Numbered from the stretch's first letter, positions 48,045 to 58,611 are shown. The stretch is DNA of 64,000 nt from a bacterium (GCA_029554865.1 JAKPUX010000252.1:1-64000), one strand, 5' to 3'. Notes: generated by a model not told the origin, from the letters alone. Program-made: numbers and translations.

Positions 48045-51000
48045 GTGAGCCGGTTTGTCCATCTCCATAACCACTCCCACTACAGCCTTCTCGACGGGGC
48101 CTGCCGCATCGAGGATCTCGTCGAGAGGGCGGAAAAACAGGGCATGCCGGCGATCGCTCTCACCGACCATGGCTGCATGCATGGGGTCATCAGCTTTTAC
48201 AAAAAGGCCACCAAGGCAAAGGTCAAGCCCCTGATCGGCTCCGAGGTCTATGTCGCCCCGGGCAGCCGTCTGGAGAAGCAGCCCGATCCCGGCACGGGAG
48301 GCACCGCTTTCCATCTCGTCCTGCTCTGCAAGGACATGACCGGTTACCGCAACCTCATGAAGCTGGTCTCGGCCGGCTATCTGGAAGGTTTCTACTACAA
48401 GCCCCGCATCGACCGCGCCCTGCTGCGCGAACATCATGAAGGATTGATCGCCCTCAGCGCCTGCCTCAAGGGAGAGGTCAGCCAGCGGCTGCTGCGCGAG
48501 AACGAGGAGCGCAGCCGGGCCGCCATCGCCGAATACCACGACATCTTCGGCGAAGATTTCTACCTCGAAGTCCAGAATCACGGCATCCGCGAAGAAGAGA
48601 CCGCCCGCAGCGCCATCTTTGGCTTTTCTCAAGAGATGGGCATCAAGGTGGTGGCGACCAACGATATCCACTATCTTGAAAAGGGGCACGCCGAGGCCCA
48701 TGACATCCTCCTTTGTCTGCAGACGGGCAAGGATTTCGAGGATGCCACCCGCATGCGCTACAACACCCGGGAGCTCTATTTCAAGAGCGAGGCGGAGATG
48801 GCCGAGGCTTTCCCGGACCATCCCGAGGCCCTGCTTAACACCCTGGAGGTGGCGGAAAAGTGCGACCTCCACCTTGATTCCCGGACCTTTCACCTCCCCG
48901 TTTTCCAGCTGCCGCCCGAGCACGCCGGCAAGAGTCTCGACGACTATCTCGCCGAGGTGGCCCGGGCCGGCCTGCGCGAGCGCTATCCGGCGGTGACGCC
49001 GGAGCTGGAGAAGCGGCTGGAGTATGAACTCGAGATGATCAAGCGCATGGGCTATGCGGGTTATTTTCTCATCACCGCCGATTTCATCAGCTATGCCCGC
49101 AGCCAGGACATCCCGGTGGGGCCCGGCCGCGGCTCAGCCGCCGGCAGCCTGGTCGCCTACGTGCTCAGGATCACCAATCTCGATCCGATCCGCTACGACC
49201 TCATCTTCGAACGCTTTCTCAATCCCGAACGCATCTCGATGCCCGACATCGACATCGACTTTTGCTACGAGCGCCGCGAAGAGGTGATCCGCTACGTCAA
49301 GGAAAAGTACGGCTACAGCAACGTCTGCCAGATCATTACCTTCGGGACCATGGCGGCGAGGGCCGTCATCCGCGATGTCGGGAGGGTCCTCAAGATCAAC
49401 TATTCCGAGGTCGACCGCATCGCCAAGCTGGTGCCGGAACAGCTCAAGATCAAGCTCAAGGAGGCCCTGCAGAATGTCGCCGAGCTGCGGCAGATCTCCG
49501 AGAAGGATGAGACCGGCCGACGCCTCATCGAGCATGCCCTCGTCCTCGAGGGACTGGCGCGGCACGCCTCCACCCACGCCGCCGGCGTGGTCATCACCCC
49601 GGAAGAGCTGACCAACTACGTGCCGCTCTACAAGACCAAGGAGGGCGACATCACCACCCAGTACGACATGAAGTCGCTGGAGGAGGTGGGTCTGCTCAAG
49701 ATGGATTTTCTCGGCCTGCGCACTTTGACGGTGATCCAGAAGGCGATCAAGGCCCTGGCCGCCCGGGGCATCCGGATCGACATCGACGCCATCCCGCTCG
49801 ATGATCCCAAGGTCTACGAAGTCTTCGCCCGCGGCGAGACCATCGGCCTCTTCCAGTTTGAAAGTTCGGGCATGCAGGAATATCTGCGCAAGCTCAAGCC
49901 CACCTGTCTGGAAGACCTCATCGCCATGAATGCCCTCTACCGTCCGGGGCCCATGGATTACATCAACGATTTCATCCGCGGCAAGCGCGATGCTGCCTCG
50001 ATCAGCTATCTCCATCCCCTGCTCAGGCCCCTGCTCGAAGAGACCTATGGCATTGCGGTCTATCAGGAGCAGGTGATCAAGATGGCGACGGAGGTGGGGG
50101 GTTTTTCGCTCGGCAACGCCGACCTGCTCCGCCGCGCCATGGGCAAGAAAGATCTGGAAATCATGGCCAGGGAGCGGGTTCATTTCACCGACGGGGCCAA
50201 CCAGCGCGGCGTGCCGAACAAGGTGGCCGATGAAATCTACGACCAGATGGCCAAGTTCGCCGGCTACGGCTTCAACAAGTCCCATGCCGCCTGCTACTCC
50301 CTGGTCGCCTATCAGACAGGCTTTCTCAAAGTCCACTACCCGGCCGAATTCATGGCGGCGAACCTGAGCAGTGAAATGAGCAGCACCGCGCGGGTGGTGG
50401 TCCTGCTCGAGGAATGCCGCCGCATGGGTCTGGAGGTGCTGGCCCCGGATGTCAACGAAAGTTTCGCCGATTTCATCGTCAGCGAAGGGCGCATCCGTTT
50501 CGGCCTCGGGGCGGTCAAGAATGTCGGCCGCGGGGCCATTGAGGCCATCGTCGCCGGCCGTGAGAAGAAGGGGCGCTTCGCGACCCTGGTCGATCTGGTC
50601 TGCGCCATTGACCTGCAGGCGGTGAACAAGAAGGTCCTGGAAAGTCTCATTCAGGCCGGGGCGATGGATTCCCTGGCCGGAACCCGGGCGCAGAAATTCG
50701 AGGGCCTCGAGGAGGCCATCAATTACGCCCAGGCGATCAACCGCAGCGCGGCCCTCGGCCAGTTCTCCTTTTTTGACGGCGGCGAGGAAAAGGGCGAGGA
50801 GAGTGAGAGCTTGCGGCCCCCCCTCCCCCTGGTGGCCGACTGGCCCGAGGGCGATGCCCTCAACCGCGAAAAGGCGATGCTCGGTTTTTATCTCACCGGC
50901 CACCCCCTCGACCGCTTTCGCGAGGATATCCGTTCGCTTTCCACCGTCCCCCTCGATCAGGCCGGGGAGTGCAAGGACAACAGCAAGGTCCGCCTCTGCG

Positions 51001-51482
51001 GGCTGATCACCGAAGTCAAGACCCTCCTTGACCGCAAGCAGCGGCCGATGGCCTTTTTCAAGGTCGAGGATTTCACCGGCAGCATCGAGGGACTTACCTT
51101 CGCCGAGGCCTACGACAAGAATCGCGCCGCCATCCAGGTCGATCAGATCGTCATGGCTCTCGGCCGGATCAGCACCCGCGAGGGCGACGCCCCCAAGCTC
51201 GTCGTCGAGGAGGTCATCCCCCTCGAGGAGGCGCGCAAGCGCTTCACCCGCAGCCTCTTTCTCTCTCTCGACCCCGGTTCGGCCGATGAGGAGCTGCTGG
51301 CCGGGCTCAAGCAGACCCTCAGCGAATTCACCGGAAGCGTGCCCCTCTTTCTGCGCATCAAGGGGTCGGATGACGGCGACTATTTCCTGCGCTCCCGCTC
51401 GATCACGGTCACACCGAGTCTGGCGCTGCTCGATCGCCTGCGCGCGCAGGTGGGGCGGGAGAATGTCTGGGTGGGGGCCTGA
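48045..51482 (+). CDS. dnaE: DNA polymerase III alpha subunit
   Basis: 1145 residues from a GTG. The PHP domain opens with HLHNHSHYSLLDGA; the catalytic palm has D401 and D403 in PDIDIDF; the finger motif GRGSAAGSL is present, and an OB-fold near residues 980-1060 (VRLCGLITEVKTLLDRK). The PHP His residues look intact. It is the main replicative polymerase. The start has only a weak ribosome site. Confidence 0.96.
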   Translation: MSRFVHLHNHSHYSLLDGACRIEDLVERAEKQGMPAIALTDHGCMHGVISFYKKATKAKVKPLIGSEVYVAPGSRLEKQPDPGTGGTAFHLVLLCKDMTGYRNLMKLVSAGYLEGFYYKPRIDRALLREHHEGLIALSACLKGEVSQRLLRENEERSRAAIAEYHDIFGEDFYLEVQNHGIREEETARSAIFGFSQEMGIKVVATNDIHYLEKGHAEAHDILLCLQTGKDFEDATRMRYNTRELYFKSEAEMAEAFPDHPEALLNTLEVAEKCDLHLDSRTFHLPVFQLPPEHAGKSLDDYLAEVARAGLRERYPAVTPELEKRLEYELEMIKRMGYAGYFLITADFISYARSQDIPVGPGRGSAAGSLVAYVLRITNLDPIRYDLIFERFLNPERISMPDIDIDFCYERREEVIRYVKEKYGYSNVCQIITFGTMAARAVIRDVGRVLKINYSEVDRIAKLVPEQLKIKLKEALQNVAELRQISEKDETGRRLIEHALVLEGLARHASTHAAGVVITPEELTNYVPLYKTKEGDITTQYDMKSLEEVGLLKMDFLGLRTLTVIQKAIKALAARGIRIDIDAIPLDDPKVYEVFARGETIGLFQFESSGMQEYLRKLKPTCLEDLIAMNALYRPGPMDYINDFIRGKRDAASISYLHPLLRPLLEETYGIAVYQEQVIKMATEVGGFSLGNADLLRRAMGKKDLEIMARERVHFTDGANQRGVPNKVADEIYDQMAKFAGYGFNKSHAACYSLVAYQTGFLKVHYPAEFMAANLSSEMSSTARVVVLLEECRRMGLEVLAPDVNESFADFIVSEGRIRFGLGAVKNVGRGAIEAIVAGREKKGRFATLVDLVCAIDLQAVNKKVLESLIQAGAMDSLAGTRAQKFEGLEEAINYAQAINRSAALGQFSFFDGGEEKGEESESLRPPLPLVADWPEGDALNREKAMLGFYLTGHPLDRFREDIRSLSTVPLDQAGECKDNSKVRLCGLITEVKTLLDRKQRPMAFFKVEDFTGSIEGLTFAEAYDKNRAAIQVDQIVMALGRISTREGDAPKLVVEEVIPLEEARKRFTRSLFLSLDPGSADEELLAGLKQTLSEFTGSVPLFLRIKGSDDGDYFLRSRSITVTPSLALLDRLRAQVGRENVWVGA

Positions 51483-51483
51483 G

Positions 51484-52044
51484 ATGAGCCCGGCGAAAAA
51501 GGCCAGCGATGCGGAGATCTGCCGGCGCCTGGCCGGACTGGTGCGGGCCGAGACTCTGGGCCTTGAGGAGGCGGATTGGCGTGCTTTTTGCGCGCGCATG
51601 GAGCGCACCCTTTGCGCTCCGGCTCCGGCCGGCGGCGGGCTGCTCATCCACATCGACGGCGCCGCCCGCGGCAACCCCGGCCCGGCGGCCATCGGGGTGA
51701 TCCTTGCTGAATCCGGCGGCCGCACCGTGCGCGAACACGGCGCCCGTATCGGCGAAACCACCAACAACGTCGCCGAGTACCGCGCCCTGCTTTGCAGCCT
51801 CGAGCTGGCCCGGGAGATGGGCGCCGACCACCTCACCGTGCACAGCGACAGCGAACTGCTGGTCAAACAGATGAACGGCCTCTACCGCGTCAAGAACGAG
51901 CAGCTCCTTCCGCTCTATCTCCAGGCCCGCGCCCTCTGTGCAGGATTCTCTTCCGTGGAGATCGCCCACGTTCCGCGCAGCCGGAACCGCCGCGCCGACC
52001 AGCTCGCCAATCTGGCGCTCGATACCCCTGACCCGAAAGCATGA
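51484..52044 (+). CDS. RNase H-like protein (type I family)
   Basis: 186 residues. Active-site acids Asp58 (HIDGAARGNPGPAAIG), Glu98 (NNVAEYRAL), Asp122 (HSDSELLVKQM) and Asp172 (RRADQLAN) are all present, so it should cut RNA in RNA-DNA hybrids. Residues 1-50 form an N-terminal extension unlike E. coli RNase HI. ATG 51484 starts one base after the dnaE stop, so both are co-translated. Confidence 0.88.
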   Translation: MSPAKKASDAEICRRLAGLVRAETLGLEEADWRAFCARMERTLCAPAPAGGGLLIHIDGAARGNPGPAAIGVILAESGGRTVREHGARIGETTNNVAEYRALLCSLELAREMGADHLTVHSDSELLVKQMNGLYRVKNEQLLPLYLQARALCAGFSSVEIAHVPRSRNRRADQLANLALDTPDPKA

Positions 52045-52137
52045 GCGGCCCTGCGGCTGCGCCTGCCCCCGGCGGCCCTGCACTGCGACTTTTTCCTTAT
52101 CCCGGTTATTCACTGTTCAACAGGCTGGACCTCAACA

Positions 52138-53208
52138 ATGGAATCCAAAAAACTTAAAGCAAGACTGGAACTGGAAGACGGCTCGGTCTATCACGGCTTC
52201 TCCTTCGGCGCCCAGCACACTACAGCCGGCGAGGTGGTCTTCAACACCAGTATGGTCGGTTATCCGGAGACCCTCACTGATCCCTCCTATCACGGCCAGA
52301 TTCTGGTCCTGACCTACCCCCTCATCGGCAATTACGGCGTGCCCGGCAGCGATGTGGTCGACGGCATCGAACGCAATTTCGAATCGGACCGCATCCACGT
52401 GCACGGGTTGATCGTCTCCGAGTACTCTTCCGAATACAGCCACTGGAACGCCCGGCGGAGCCTGGGCGAGTGGCTGACGCAGAACGGCATTCCCGCCCTC
52501 TCCGGGATCGACACCCGCGCCCTGACCAAGCGGCTGCGCGACGAGGGCACCATGCTCGGCCGCATCCTCTTTTTCGCCGAGGAACAGACCTTTTACGATC
52601 CCAACAAGACCAATCTGGTCGCCGAGGTGAGCCGGCGTGAGCCGGTCGAGTACGGCGAGGGCGACAAGAAGGTCATTCTGGTCGACTGCGGCGCCAAGAA
52701 CAACATTCTGCGCGGCCTGCTTCATCTTAACCTGCGCGTGCGCTGCGTGCCCTGGAATTATGATTTCAGTGGCGAGGAGTATGACGGCGTCATGCTCTCC
52801 AATGGCCCGGGCGATCCCAAGATGTGTGTTGAGACTATCCAGATCATCCGCAAGGTGATGGAGCGCAGCCGCCCCATCTTCGGGATTTGCATGGGCAACC
52901 AGCTGCTCGCCCTGGCTGCGGGCGCCGACACCTACAAACTCAAGTTCGGCCACCGCAGCCAGAACCAGCCCTGCGTCGAGGTGGGGACCAAACGCTGTTA
53001 CATTACCGCGCAGAACCACGGCTTCGCCGTCGACGGGCGCACCCTGCCTGCCGGCTGGGAACCCTGGTTCGTCAATGCCAACGACGGCACCAATGAGGGC
53101 ATCCGGCACCGCTCCAGGCCCTTCATGAGTGTCCAATTCCATCCCGAAGCGGCCCCGGGGCCGGTCGATACCATGCTGTTGTTCGAAGACTTTAGCAGGA
53201 TGCTCTAA
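52138..53208 (+). CDS. carA: Carbamoyl-phosphate synthase small subunit
   Basis: 356 residues. N-terminal domain LELEDGSVYHGFSFGA and the glutaminase domain with nucleophile Cys251 (GICMGNQLL), His335 and Glu337 (QFHPEAAPGP). It supplies ammonia to CarB. It overlaps carB by one base. The product feeds argF at 27 kb and pyrimidine synthesis. Confidence 0.95.
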   Translation: MESKKLKARLELEDGSVYHGFSFGAQHTTAGEVVFNTSMVGYPETLTDPSYHGQILVLTYPLIGNYGVPGSDVVDGIERNFESDRIHVHGLIVSEYSSEYSHWNARRSLGEWLTQNGIPALSGIDTRALTKRLRDEGTMLGRILFFAEEQTFYDPNKTNLVAEVSRREPVEYGEGDKKVILVDCGAKNNILRGLLHLNLRVRCVPWNYDFSGEEYDGVMLSNGPGDPKMCVETIQIIRKVMERSRPIFGICMGNQLLALAAGADTYKLKFGHRSQNQPCVEVGTKRCYITAQNHGFAVDGRTLPAGWEPWFVNANDGTNEGIRHRSRPFMSVQFHPEAAPGPVDTMLLFEDFSRML

Positions 53209-56200
53209 TGGCTGAAAAAGTGATCATTCTGGGGAGCTCCGCCCTCAAGATCGGTGAAGCGGGCGAATTTGACTATTCCGGCAGCCAGGCGATCAAGGCC
53301 CTCAAGGAAGAGGGCATCAAGACCATCCTGGTCAATCCCAACATCGCCACCATCCAGACCTCCGAGCATCTCGCCGACGAGGTCTACTTTCTGCCGGTGA
53401 CCCCCTATTTTGTCGAGCAGGTGATCAAGAAGGAAAAGCCGGATGGCATCCTGCTCGGTTTCGGCGGCCAGACCGCCCTCAACTGCGGGGTCGAGCTGGA
53501 GCGGGAGGGAATTCTGCGCCGCTACGGGGTAGCTGTGCTCGGTACCCCGGTTGAGGCGATCATGAACACCGAGGACCGCGATCTCTTCACCGCCAAACTG
53601 CGCCAGATCGACGTCAAGGTGCCGCGCAGCCACGCGGTCACCTCGGTCGAGGAGGCGGAGCGGGTGGCCGGCGAGATCGGCTACCCGGTGATGATCCGCA
53701 TCGCCTACGCCCTCGGCGGCCTCGGCTCGGGCATCTGCCGCAGCGTCGAGGAGGTGCGCGAGCGCGCACACAAGGCCTTCAGCTACACCCGCCAGATCCT
53801 GGTGGAGGAGTATCTGCTCGGCTGGAAGGAGATCGAATTCGAGATCGTCCGCGACCAATACGACAACTGCCTTTCGGTCTGCAACATGGAGAATTTCGAT
53901 CCCATGGGGATCCACACCGGCGAGAGCATCGTCGTTGCCCCGAGCCAGACCCTCACCAGCAGCGAATACCACAAACTGCGCGCGATCGCCATCCGCACCG
54001 TGCGCCATCTCGGCATTGTCGGTGAATGCAACATCCAGTACGCTCTGGATCCCTTTTCCGAGGATTATCGGGTCATCGAGATCAACGCCCGGCTCTCGCG
54101 CAGCTCAGCCCTCGCCTCTAAGGCGACCGGCTATCCCCTTGCCGCGGTGGCGGCCAAGCTGGCCCTCGGCCACAGCCTCATCGATCTGCCCAACTCAGTC
54201 ACCCGCGTCACCAAGGCGAGCTTTGAACCCGCCATCGACTATGTGGTGGTCAAGATCCCGCGCTGGGATCTGAAAAAGTTCCGCCAGGTTTCGAAAAAAA
54301 TTGGCTCCTCGATGAAATCGGTCGGCGAGATCATGGCCATCGGCCGCAAGTTCGAGGAGGCCCTGCAAAAGGGGCTGCGCATGCTCGAGATCGGCTTCGA
54401 CGGGGTGGTGCTCAACCGGCCCTTCGAAATCGGCGATCTGCGCGAGGAGCTGGCCGAACCGACCGACCTGCGCATCTTCGCCATCCCTGAGGCCATGGAG
54501 CAGGGGATGGATATCGACGAGATCCACGCACTCACCCACATCGACCGCTGGTTCCTCCACAAGATCGCCAACATCGTCGCCATGAAAGAACGGCTCGGCG
54601 AGGTGGGCGAACAGCGCTGCCCGCGCGACATCATGCTTGAGGCCAAGCAGCTGGGCTTTTCCGACACCCAGATCGGCCGCGCACTCGGGCAGGGCGAGGA
54701 GGAGATCCGCAAGCTCCGCAAGGCCTATGGCCTGGCCCCATGCGTCAAGCAGATCGACACCCTCGCCGCTGAATACCCGGCCCAGACCAACTATCTCTAT
54801 CTGACCTACAACGGCGAGGAGGACGATGTCTCCTTCAACGCCCGCAACTCGGTGATGGTGCTGGGCAGCGGGGCCTACCGCATCGGCAGCTCCGTCGAAT
54901 TCGACTGGTGCTGTGTCAATTCGGTGATGACCCTCAAGCAGCTCAACTACCAGACCATCATGGTCAACTACAATCCCGAGACCGTCAGCACCGACTATGA
55001 CGTCTGCGACAAGCTCTACTTCGATGAACTCAGCTTCGAGGCGGTCTGCGACATCTACGACAAGGAGAAGCCGCTCGGGATCATTCTTTCCATGGGCGGA
55101 CAGATCCCGAACAACCTTGCCCTGCGCCTTCATAACGTGGGGGTGCGGGTGCTGGGCACCTCGGCCTTGAGCATCGACAGCGCCGAGGACCGCCACAAGT
55201 TCTCCCGCCTGCTCGACCAGCTCCACATCGACCAGCCGGCCTGGGCCGAACTCACCTCCATAGAGCGGGCGATCGCCTTCGCCGCTGAGGTCGGCTACCC
55301 GGTGCTGGTGCGCCCCTCCTACGTCCTGAGCGGGGCGGCGATGAGCGTCGCCTCCAATGATGCTGAACTGGAAAAATTCCTCAACAAGGCGGCCAGGATC
55401 TCCTCCGACCATCCGGTAGTCATTTCCAAATTCATCGAGAACGCCAAGGAGATCGAGATTGACGCCGTCGGCAACGAGGGCGAGCTCCTGGTCTACGCCA
55501 TCAGCGAGCATGTCGAAAACGCCGGGGTCCATTCCGGCGACGCCACCATTGTGCTGCCGCCGCAGCGGACCTTTCTGGAGACCACGCGGCGGGTCAAAAA
55601 GATCGCCAGCCGTATCGCAGCGGCCCTCAAGATCAACGGCCCCTTCAACATCCAATTCGTCGCCAAGGACAACGAGGTCAAGGTGATCGAGTGCAACCTG
55701 CGCGCCTCGCGCAGCTTTCCCTTCGTCTCCAAGATCTTCGACATCAACTTTATCGACCTGGCGACGCGGGTGATTATGGGCCATCATCCTCCGCGCATCG
55801 ACCGCTCGGCCTTCGACCTCGAGTATGTCGGGGTCAAGGCTCCGCAGTTCTCCTACACCCGCCTCAGCGGCGCCGATCCCACCGTAGGGGTGGAGATGGC
55901 CTCCACCGGCGAGGTCGCCTGCCTGGGCGACGATTTCGACGAGGCCTTTCTGCTCTCCCTGCTTTCGGTCGGCTACCGCCTGCCCATCCGCAATGTCCTG
56001 CTCTCGACCGGTCCGATCGAGACCAAGGTGGAGTTTCTCGCCGCCACCCGCAAGCTGCAGGAGATGGGCATCCAGTTCTTCGCCACCGGCGGCACCGCGC
56101 GTTTCATGGCGGAGAACGGCATTCCCGCCCGGCAACTGCACTGGCCGCTCTCGGAGAAGAAACCGGGTGTGCTGGATTACATCAGCGAGCGCAAGATCGA

Positions 56201-56393
56201 TCTGGTCATCAATATCCCCAAGAATTACCAGGAGGAGGAGTTGACCAACGATTATATCATCCGCCGGGCGGCGGTCGATTATGCCATCCCGCTCTTCACC
56301 AACATGCAGCTGGCGCGGCGCTTTGTCGAGGCCCTGAGCCGCAAATCCCTCAAGGAGCTGCAGATCAAGAGCTGGCGGGAGTATCTGCAGTAG
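53208..56393 (+). CDS. carB: Carbamoyl-phosphate synthase large subunit
   Basis: 1061 residues. Two ATP-grasp halves (first with ALGGLGSGI, second with RPSYVLSGAAMSVA), separated by an oligomerisation region and ended by a methylglyoxal-like allosteric domain (LAATRKLQEMGIQFFATGGTA). Complete with no frame break. Confidence 0.96.
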   Translation: MAEKVIILGSSALKIGEAGEFDYSGSQAIKALKEEGIKTILVNPNIATIQTSEHLADEVYFLPVTPYFVEQVIKKEKPDGILLGFGGQTALNCGVELEREGILRRYGVAVLGTPVEAIMNTEDRDLFTAKLRQIDVKVPRSHAVTSVEEAERVAGEIGYPVMIRIAYALGGLGSGICRSVEEVRERAHKAFSYTRQILVEEYLLGWKEIEFEIVRDQYDNCLSVCNMENFDPMGIHTGESIVVAPSQTLTSSEYHKLRAIAIRTVRHLGIVGECNIQYALDPFSEDYRVIEINARLSRSSALASKATGYPLAAVAAKLALGHSLIDLPNSVTRVTKASFEPAIDYVVVKIPRWDLKKFRQVSKKIGSSMKSVGEIMAIGRKFEEALQKGLRMLEIGFDGVVLNRPFEIGDLREELAEPTDLRIFAIPEAMEQGMDIDEIHALTHIDRWFLHKIANIVAMKERLGEVGEQRCPRDIMLEAKQLGFSDTQIGRALGQGEEEIRKLRKAYGLAPCVKQIDTLAAEYPAQTNYLYLTYNGEEDDVSFNARNSVMVLGSGAYRIGSSVEFDWCCVNSVMTLKQLNYQTIMVNYNPETVSTDYDVCDKLYFDELSFEAVCDIYDKEKPLGIILSMGGQIPNNLALRLHNVGVRVLGTSALSIDSAEDRHKFSRLLDQLHIDQPAWAELTSIERAIAFAAEVGYPVLVRPSYVLSGAAMSVASNDAELEKFLNKAARISSDHPVVISKFIENAKEIEIDAVGNEGELLVYAISEHVENAGVHSGDATIVLPPQRTFLETTRRVKKIASRIAAALKINGPFNIQFVAKDNEVKVIECNLRASRSFPFVSKIFDINFIDLATRVIMGHHPPRIDRSAFDLEYVGVKAPQFSYTRLSGADPTVGVEMASTGEVACLGDDFDEAFLLSLLSVGYRLPIRNVLLSTGPIETKVEFLAATRKLQEMGIQFFATGGTARFMAENGIPARQLHWPLSEKKPGVLDYISERKIDLVINIPKNYQEEELTNDYIIRRAAVDYAIPLFTNMQLARRFVEALSRKSLKELQIKSWREYLQ

Positions 56394-56427
56394 CTGCGGC
56401 GGCCGGATCGATCGACTAAAAAATCAC

Positions 56428-56456
56428 TTGTGCTTGTGCATAAATTTCGATAAAAT
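56428..56456 (+). promoter_or_regulatory. Sigma-70-like promoter of the CsgG-like gene block
   Basis: TTGTGC, a 17-bp spacer, TAAAAT. The leader is about 22 nt and contains the CGGAG ribosome site. Confidence 0.6.
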
Positions 56457-56484
56457 CCAGAAGATGTCCTAACCGGAGTACGCC

Positions 56485-57186
56485 ATGAATGGGATGAAGT
56501 TTTGGATGGTGATCCTGCTCGCCGGCCTTGCCGTGTGCAGCCTGTGGGCGGCGGATGAACCGCAGGGGGTGCGTACCCTCGCCGTGCTCGATTTCGAGAA
56601 CAACAGCCTCAAGGACAAGGAGGAGATGGCGCCCCTCTGCAAGGGCCTCGCCGACATGTTCATCACCGAGTTGAGCAAGGTCCGCCAGTTTCAGCTGGTC
56701 GAGCGCGCCAATCTGCAAAAGATCCTCTCAGAGATGAGCCTCGGCCAGACCGGGGTGATCGAGGAGTCGGCCGCCCAGGAGGTGGGCAAGATGCTCGGGG
56801 CGCAGAATCTGGTCCTCGGCTCTTTCATGCTCATGTTCGACGGCAAGCTTCGCATCGACGCGCGCCTGGTCGAGGTCGAGAGTGGCAAGACCCTGATGGC
56901 CGAGGAGGCGACCGGATCTCCCGACGATCTCGCCAAGCTGGTCACCCGACTGGTCAACCGCAACATCGAGAGCCTGAATGTCGAGCTGTCGGGGGAGGAG
57001 AAAAAGGCCCTTCGGCAGGCCGACAACCGTTCCTTTGACGCCGCCCTTCTCTTCGCCCGCGGCCTGGATTTCGAGGAAAAAGGCGATCTGGCGAATGCCC
57101 GCAAGTGCTATGTGCTTGCGCTCAAGCACAACCCCAGGTTCCGCCGCGCCCGCATCCGGCTCGAGGCCTTGAAGAACACCAACTGA
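56485..57186 (+). CDS. Exported CsgG-like protein with a C-terminal TPR
   Basis: 233 residues. Signal peptide to about residue 22 (SLWA). Residues 28-155 follow the CsgG/FlgO-like pattern: AVLDFENNSL, GLADMFITELSK, FQLVERANLQKIL, then GAQNLVLGSFMLMFDGKLRIDARLVEVESGK. The C-terminus holds one TPR-like unit (AALLFARGLDFEEKGDLANA). It lacks the lipid anchor and the transmembrane hairpins of pore-forming CsgG. By family this is an outer-envelope assembly protein. It heads a block of four exported proteins. Role not known. Confidence 0.75.
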   Translation: MNGMKFWMVILLAGLAVCSLWAADEPQGVRTLAVLDFENNSLKDKEEMAPLCKGLADMFITELSKVRQFQLVERANLQKILSEMSLGQTGVIEESAAQEVGKMLGAQNLVLGSFMLMFDGKLRIDARLVEVESGKTLMAEEATGSPDDLAKLVTRLVNRNIESLNVELSGEEKKALRQADNRSFDAALLFARGLDFEEKGDLANARKCYVLALKHNPRFRRARIRLEALKNTN

Positions 57187-57222
57187 TCCGCCAGCTTTTT
57201 CTGAACGCAGTGAGAGGCAACC

Positions 57223-58611
57223 ATGGTCAAACATCCTGTTCGTTACGGCGGTGCGCTTTTTGTTCTGTTACTCGTCCTCTTCCAGAGCTGCGCCCCGGCC
57301 CAGCAGAACCTCGGTCATGAGCTGATTGAGCGCGGGGAGTATGCCCGGGCGGTGCGTCCGCTCAAGATGGCGATCGCCCAGGACTATACGGACGTCCAGT
57401 CCATCCGCGACATGGGCATCGCCATGTACCACGCCGGCAAGCTCAAGCTCGCTCGCGGTTTTCTCCGTCTTGCCCTCAGCCGTGCCCCCAAGGATATGCC
57501 GACCCTCTATTACCTCGGCATGGTCTATGAACTCGAGGGGCAAATTGATCAGGCCCTCCAGCACTACAGCCGCTATACCCAGCTCAATCCCGCACGCAAG
57601 ATGCGCCAGACTGTCGAAGGCCGCATGCAGGTTCTCGTCCGCCAGCAGATGGCCGCCCAGATCAAGGCCCTGCTCGAGCAGGAGGAGGCGCTCGAGGCCT
57701 CCCCGGCGCCTGAAAATTCAATCGCCGTCCTCTATTTCACCGATCTTTCCGGCAATCCCGATTTCGTCCCCCTGCGCAAGGGGCTGGCGGAGATGCTGAT
57801 CACCGATCTCGCCCAGGTCAAGAGTTTGCAGGTAGTGGAGCGTGCGCGCATGCAGATGCTGCTCGATGAGATGGGGCTGGGCATGACCGGCCTGGTCAAG
57901 GAGGAGACCGCCCCGCGCATGGGCCGGCTTCTCAAGGCCGGCCGAATCGTCCAGGGCACTTTTTCCGGCGCGGATGCCAAAATGCTGAAAATCGATGCAC
58001 TGCTGGCGACGGTGGGGGTGGAGACTCCCGCCGCGGCGGAAAAGATCTCGGGCTCCCTGGAGGAGTTTTACCAGCTCCAGAAGGATCTGGTCTTCAATCT
58101 CATCGACGTCATGGGGCTGCGCCTTTCCCGCGGCGAGCGGGAGGCGATCCAGCGCATCCCAACCAAAAATTTGACCGCCTTCATGGCCTGGTGCCGCGGA
58201 CTCGATGAAGAGGACCGCGGCAACTGGCAGGGCGCCCAGGAGCAGTTCCGGGCCGCGGTCAGCGCCGATCCCGCTTTTCAGTCCGCCATCGACGCCATCG
58301 GGCGCAGCGCGGCCTTCGCCTCTTTCTCGCCCAGGCCGGAGACGGCTCCGCCGTCGCTGCTGGCCGAAGCGGGCGGGAGGGATGACCGGCGGGAGAGCAC
58401 GCGCCTGCCCTCCGGCGGCGCTGCAGCGGTCCCGTCAGCCAGCGCGGGTGATTTGATCACCATCGACCTGCTCAGCCGCGCAGCAGCCCAGATCACCCCC
58501 GGTTTTGTCCCCGGGGTGGAGTCGCGCAAGCCCACCACTGAATCCTCCACCATCGGCATCGGCACCGGCATCCCGCTGGAGGTGCGCATCCAGTTGCCCG
58601 TCAAACCGTAA
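57223..58611 (+). CDS. Putative lipoprotein with TPR and CsgG-like domains
   Basis: 462 residues. A signal peptide ends at Cys23 (LFQSC), a plausible lipobox. Residues 30-130 are TPR units (ERGEYARAVRPLKMAIAQ, AMYHAGKLKLARGFLRLALS, YELEGQIDQALQHYSRYTQL). Residues 165-300 repeat the CsgG-like pattern of the gene before (AVLYFTDLSGN, GLAEMLITDLAQ, LQVVERARMQMLL, AGRIVQGTF). One more TPR follows, then a disordered tail rich in Ser, Pro and Gly ending in EVRIQLPVKP. The matching cores suggest duplication of one ancestor followed by domain rearrangement. 36 bp after its relative. Confidence 0.75.
   Translation: MVKHPVRYGGALFVLLLVLFQSCAPAQQNLGHELIERGEYARAVRPLKMAIAQDYTDVQSIRDMGIAMYHAGKLKLARGFLRLALSRAPKDMPTLYYLGMVYELEGQIDQALQHYSRYTQLNPARKMRQTVEGRMQVLVRQQMAAQIKALLEQEEALEASPAPENSIAVLYFTDLSGNPDFVPLRKGLAEMLITDLAQVKSLQVVERARMQMLLDEMGLGMTGLVKEETAPRMGRLLKAGRIVQGTFSGADAKMLKIDALLATVGVETPAAAEKISGSLEEFYQLQKDLVFNLIDVMGLRLSRGEREAIQRIPTKNLTAFMAWCRGLDEEDRGNWQGAQEQFRAAVSADPAFQSAIDAIGRSAAFASFSPRPETAPPSLLAEAGGRDDRRESTRLPSGGAAAVPSASAGDLITIDLLSRAAAQITPGFVPGVESRKPTTESSTIGIGTGIPLEVRIQLPVKP

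Noticed and set aside
49134-51866. 910-codon open frame on the minus strand opposite dnaE
   Set aside because: Shadow frame of a highly biased coding strand; dnaE on the plus strand is unmistakable.
54195-56141. 648-codon minus-strand frame opposite carB
   Set aside because: Shadow of carB, with no ribosome site and no recognisable domain.
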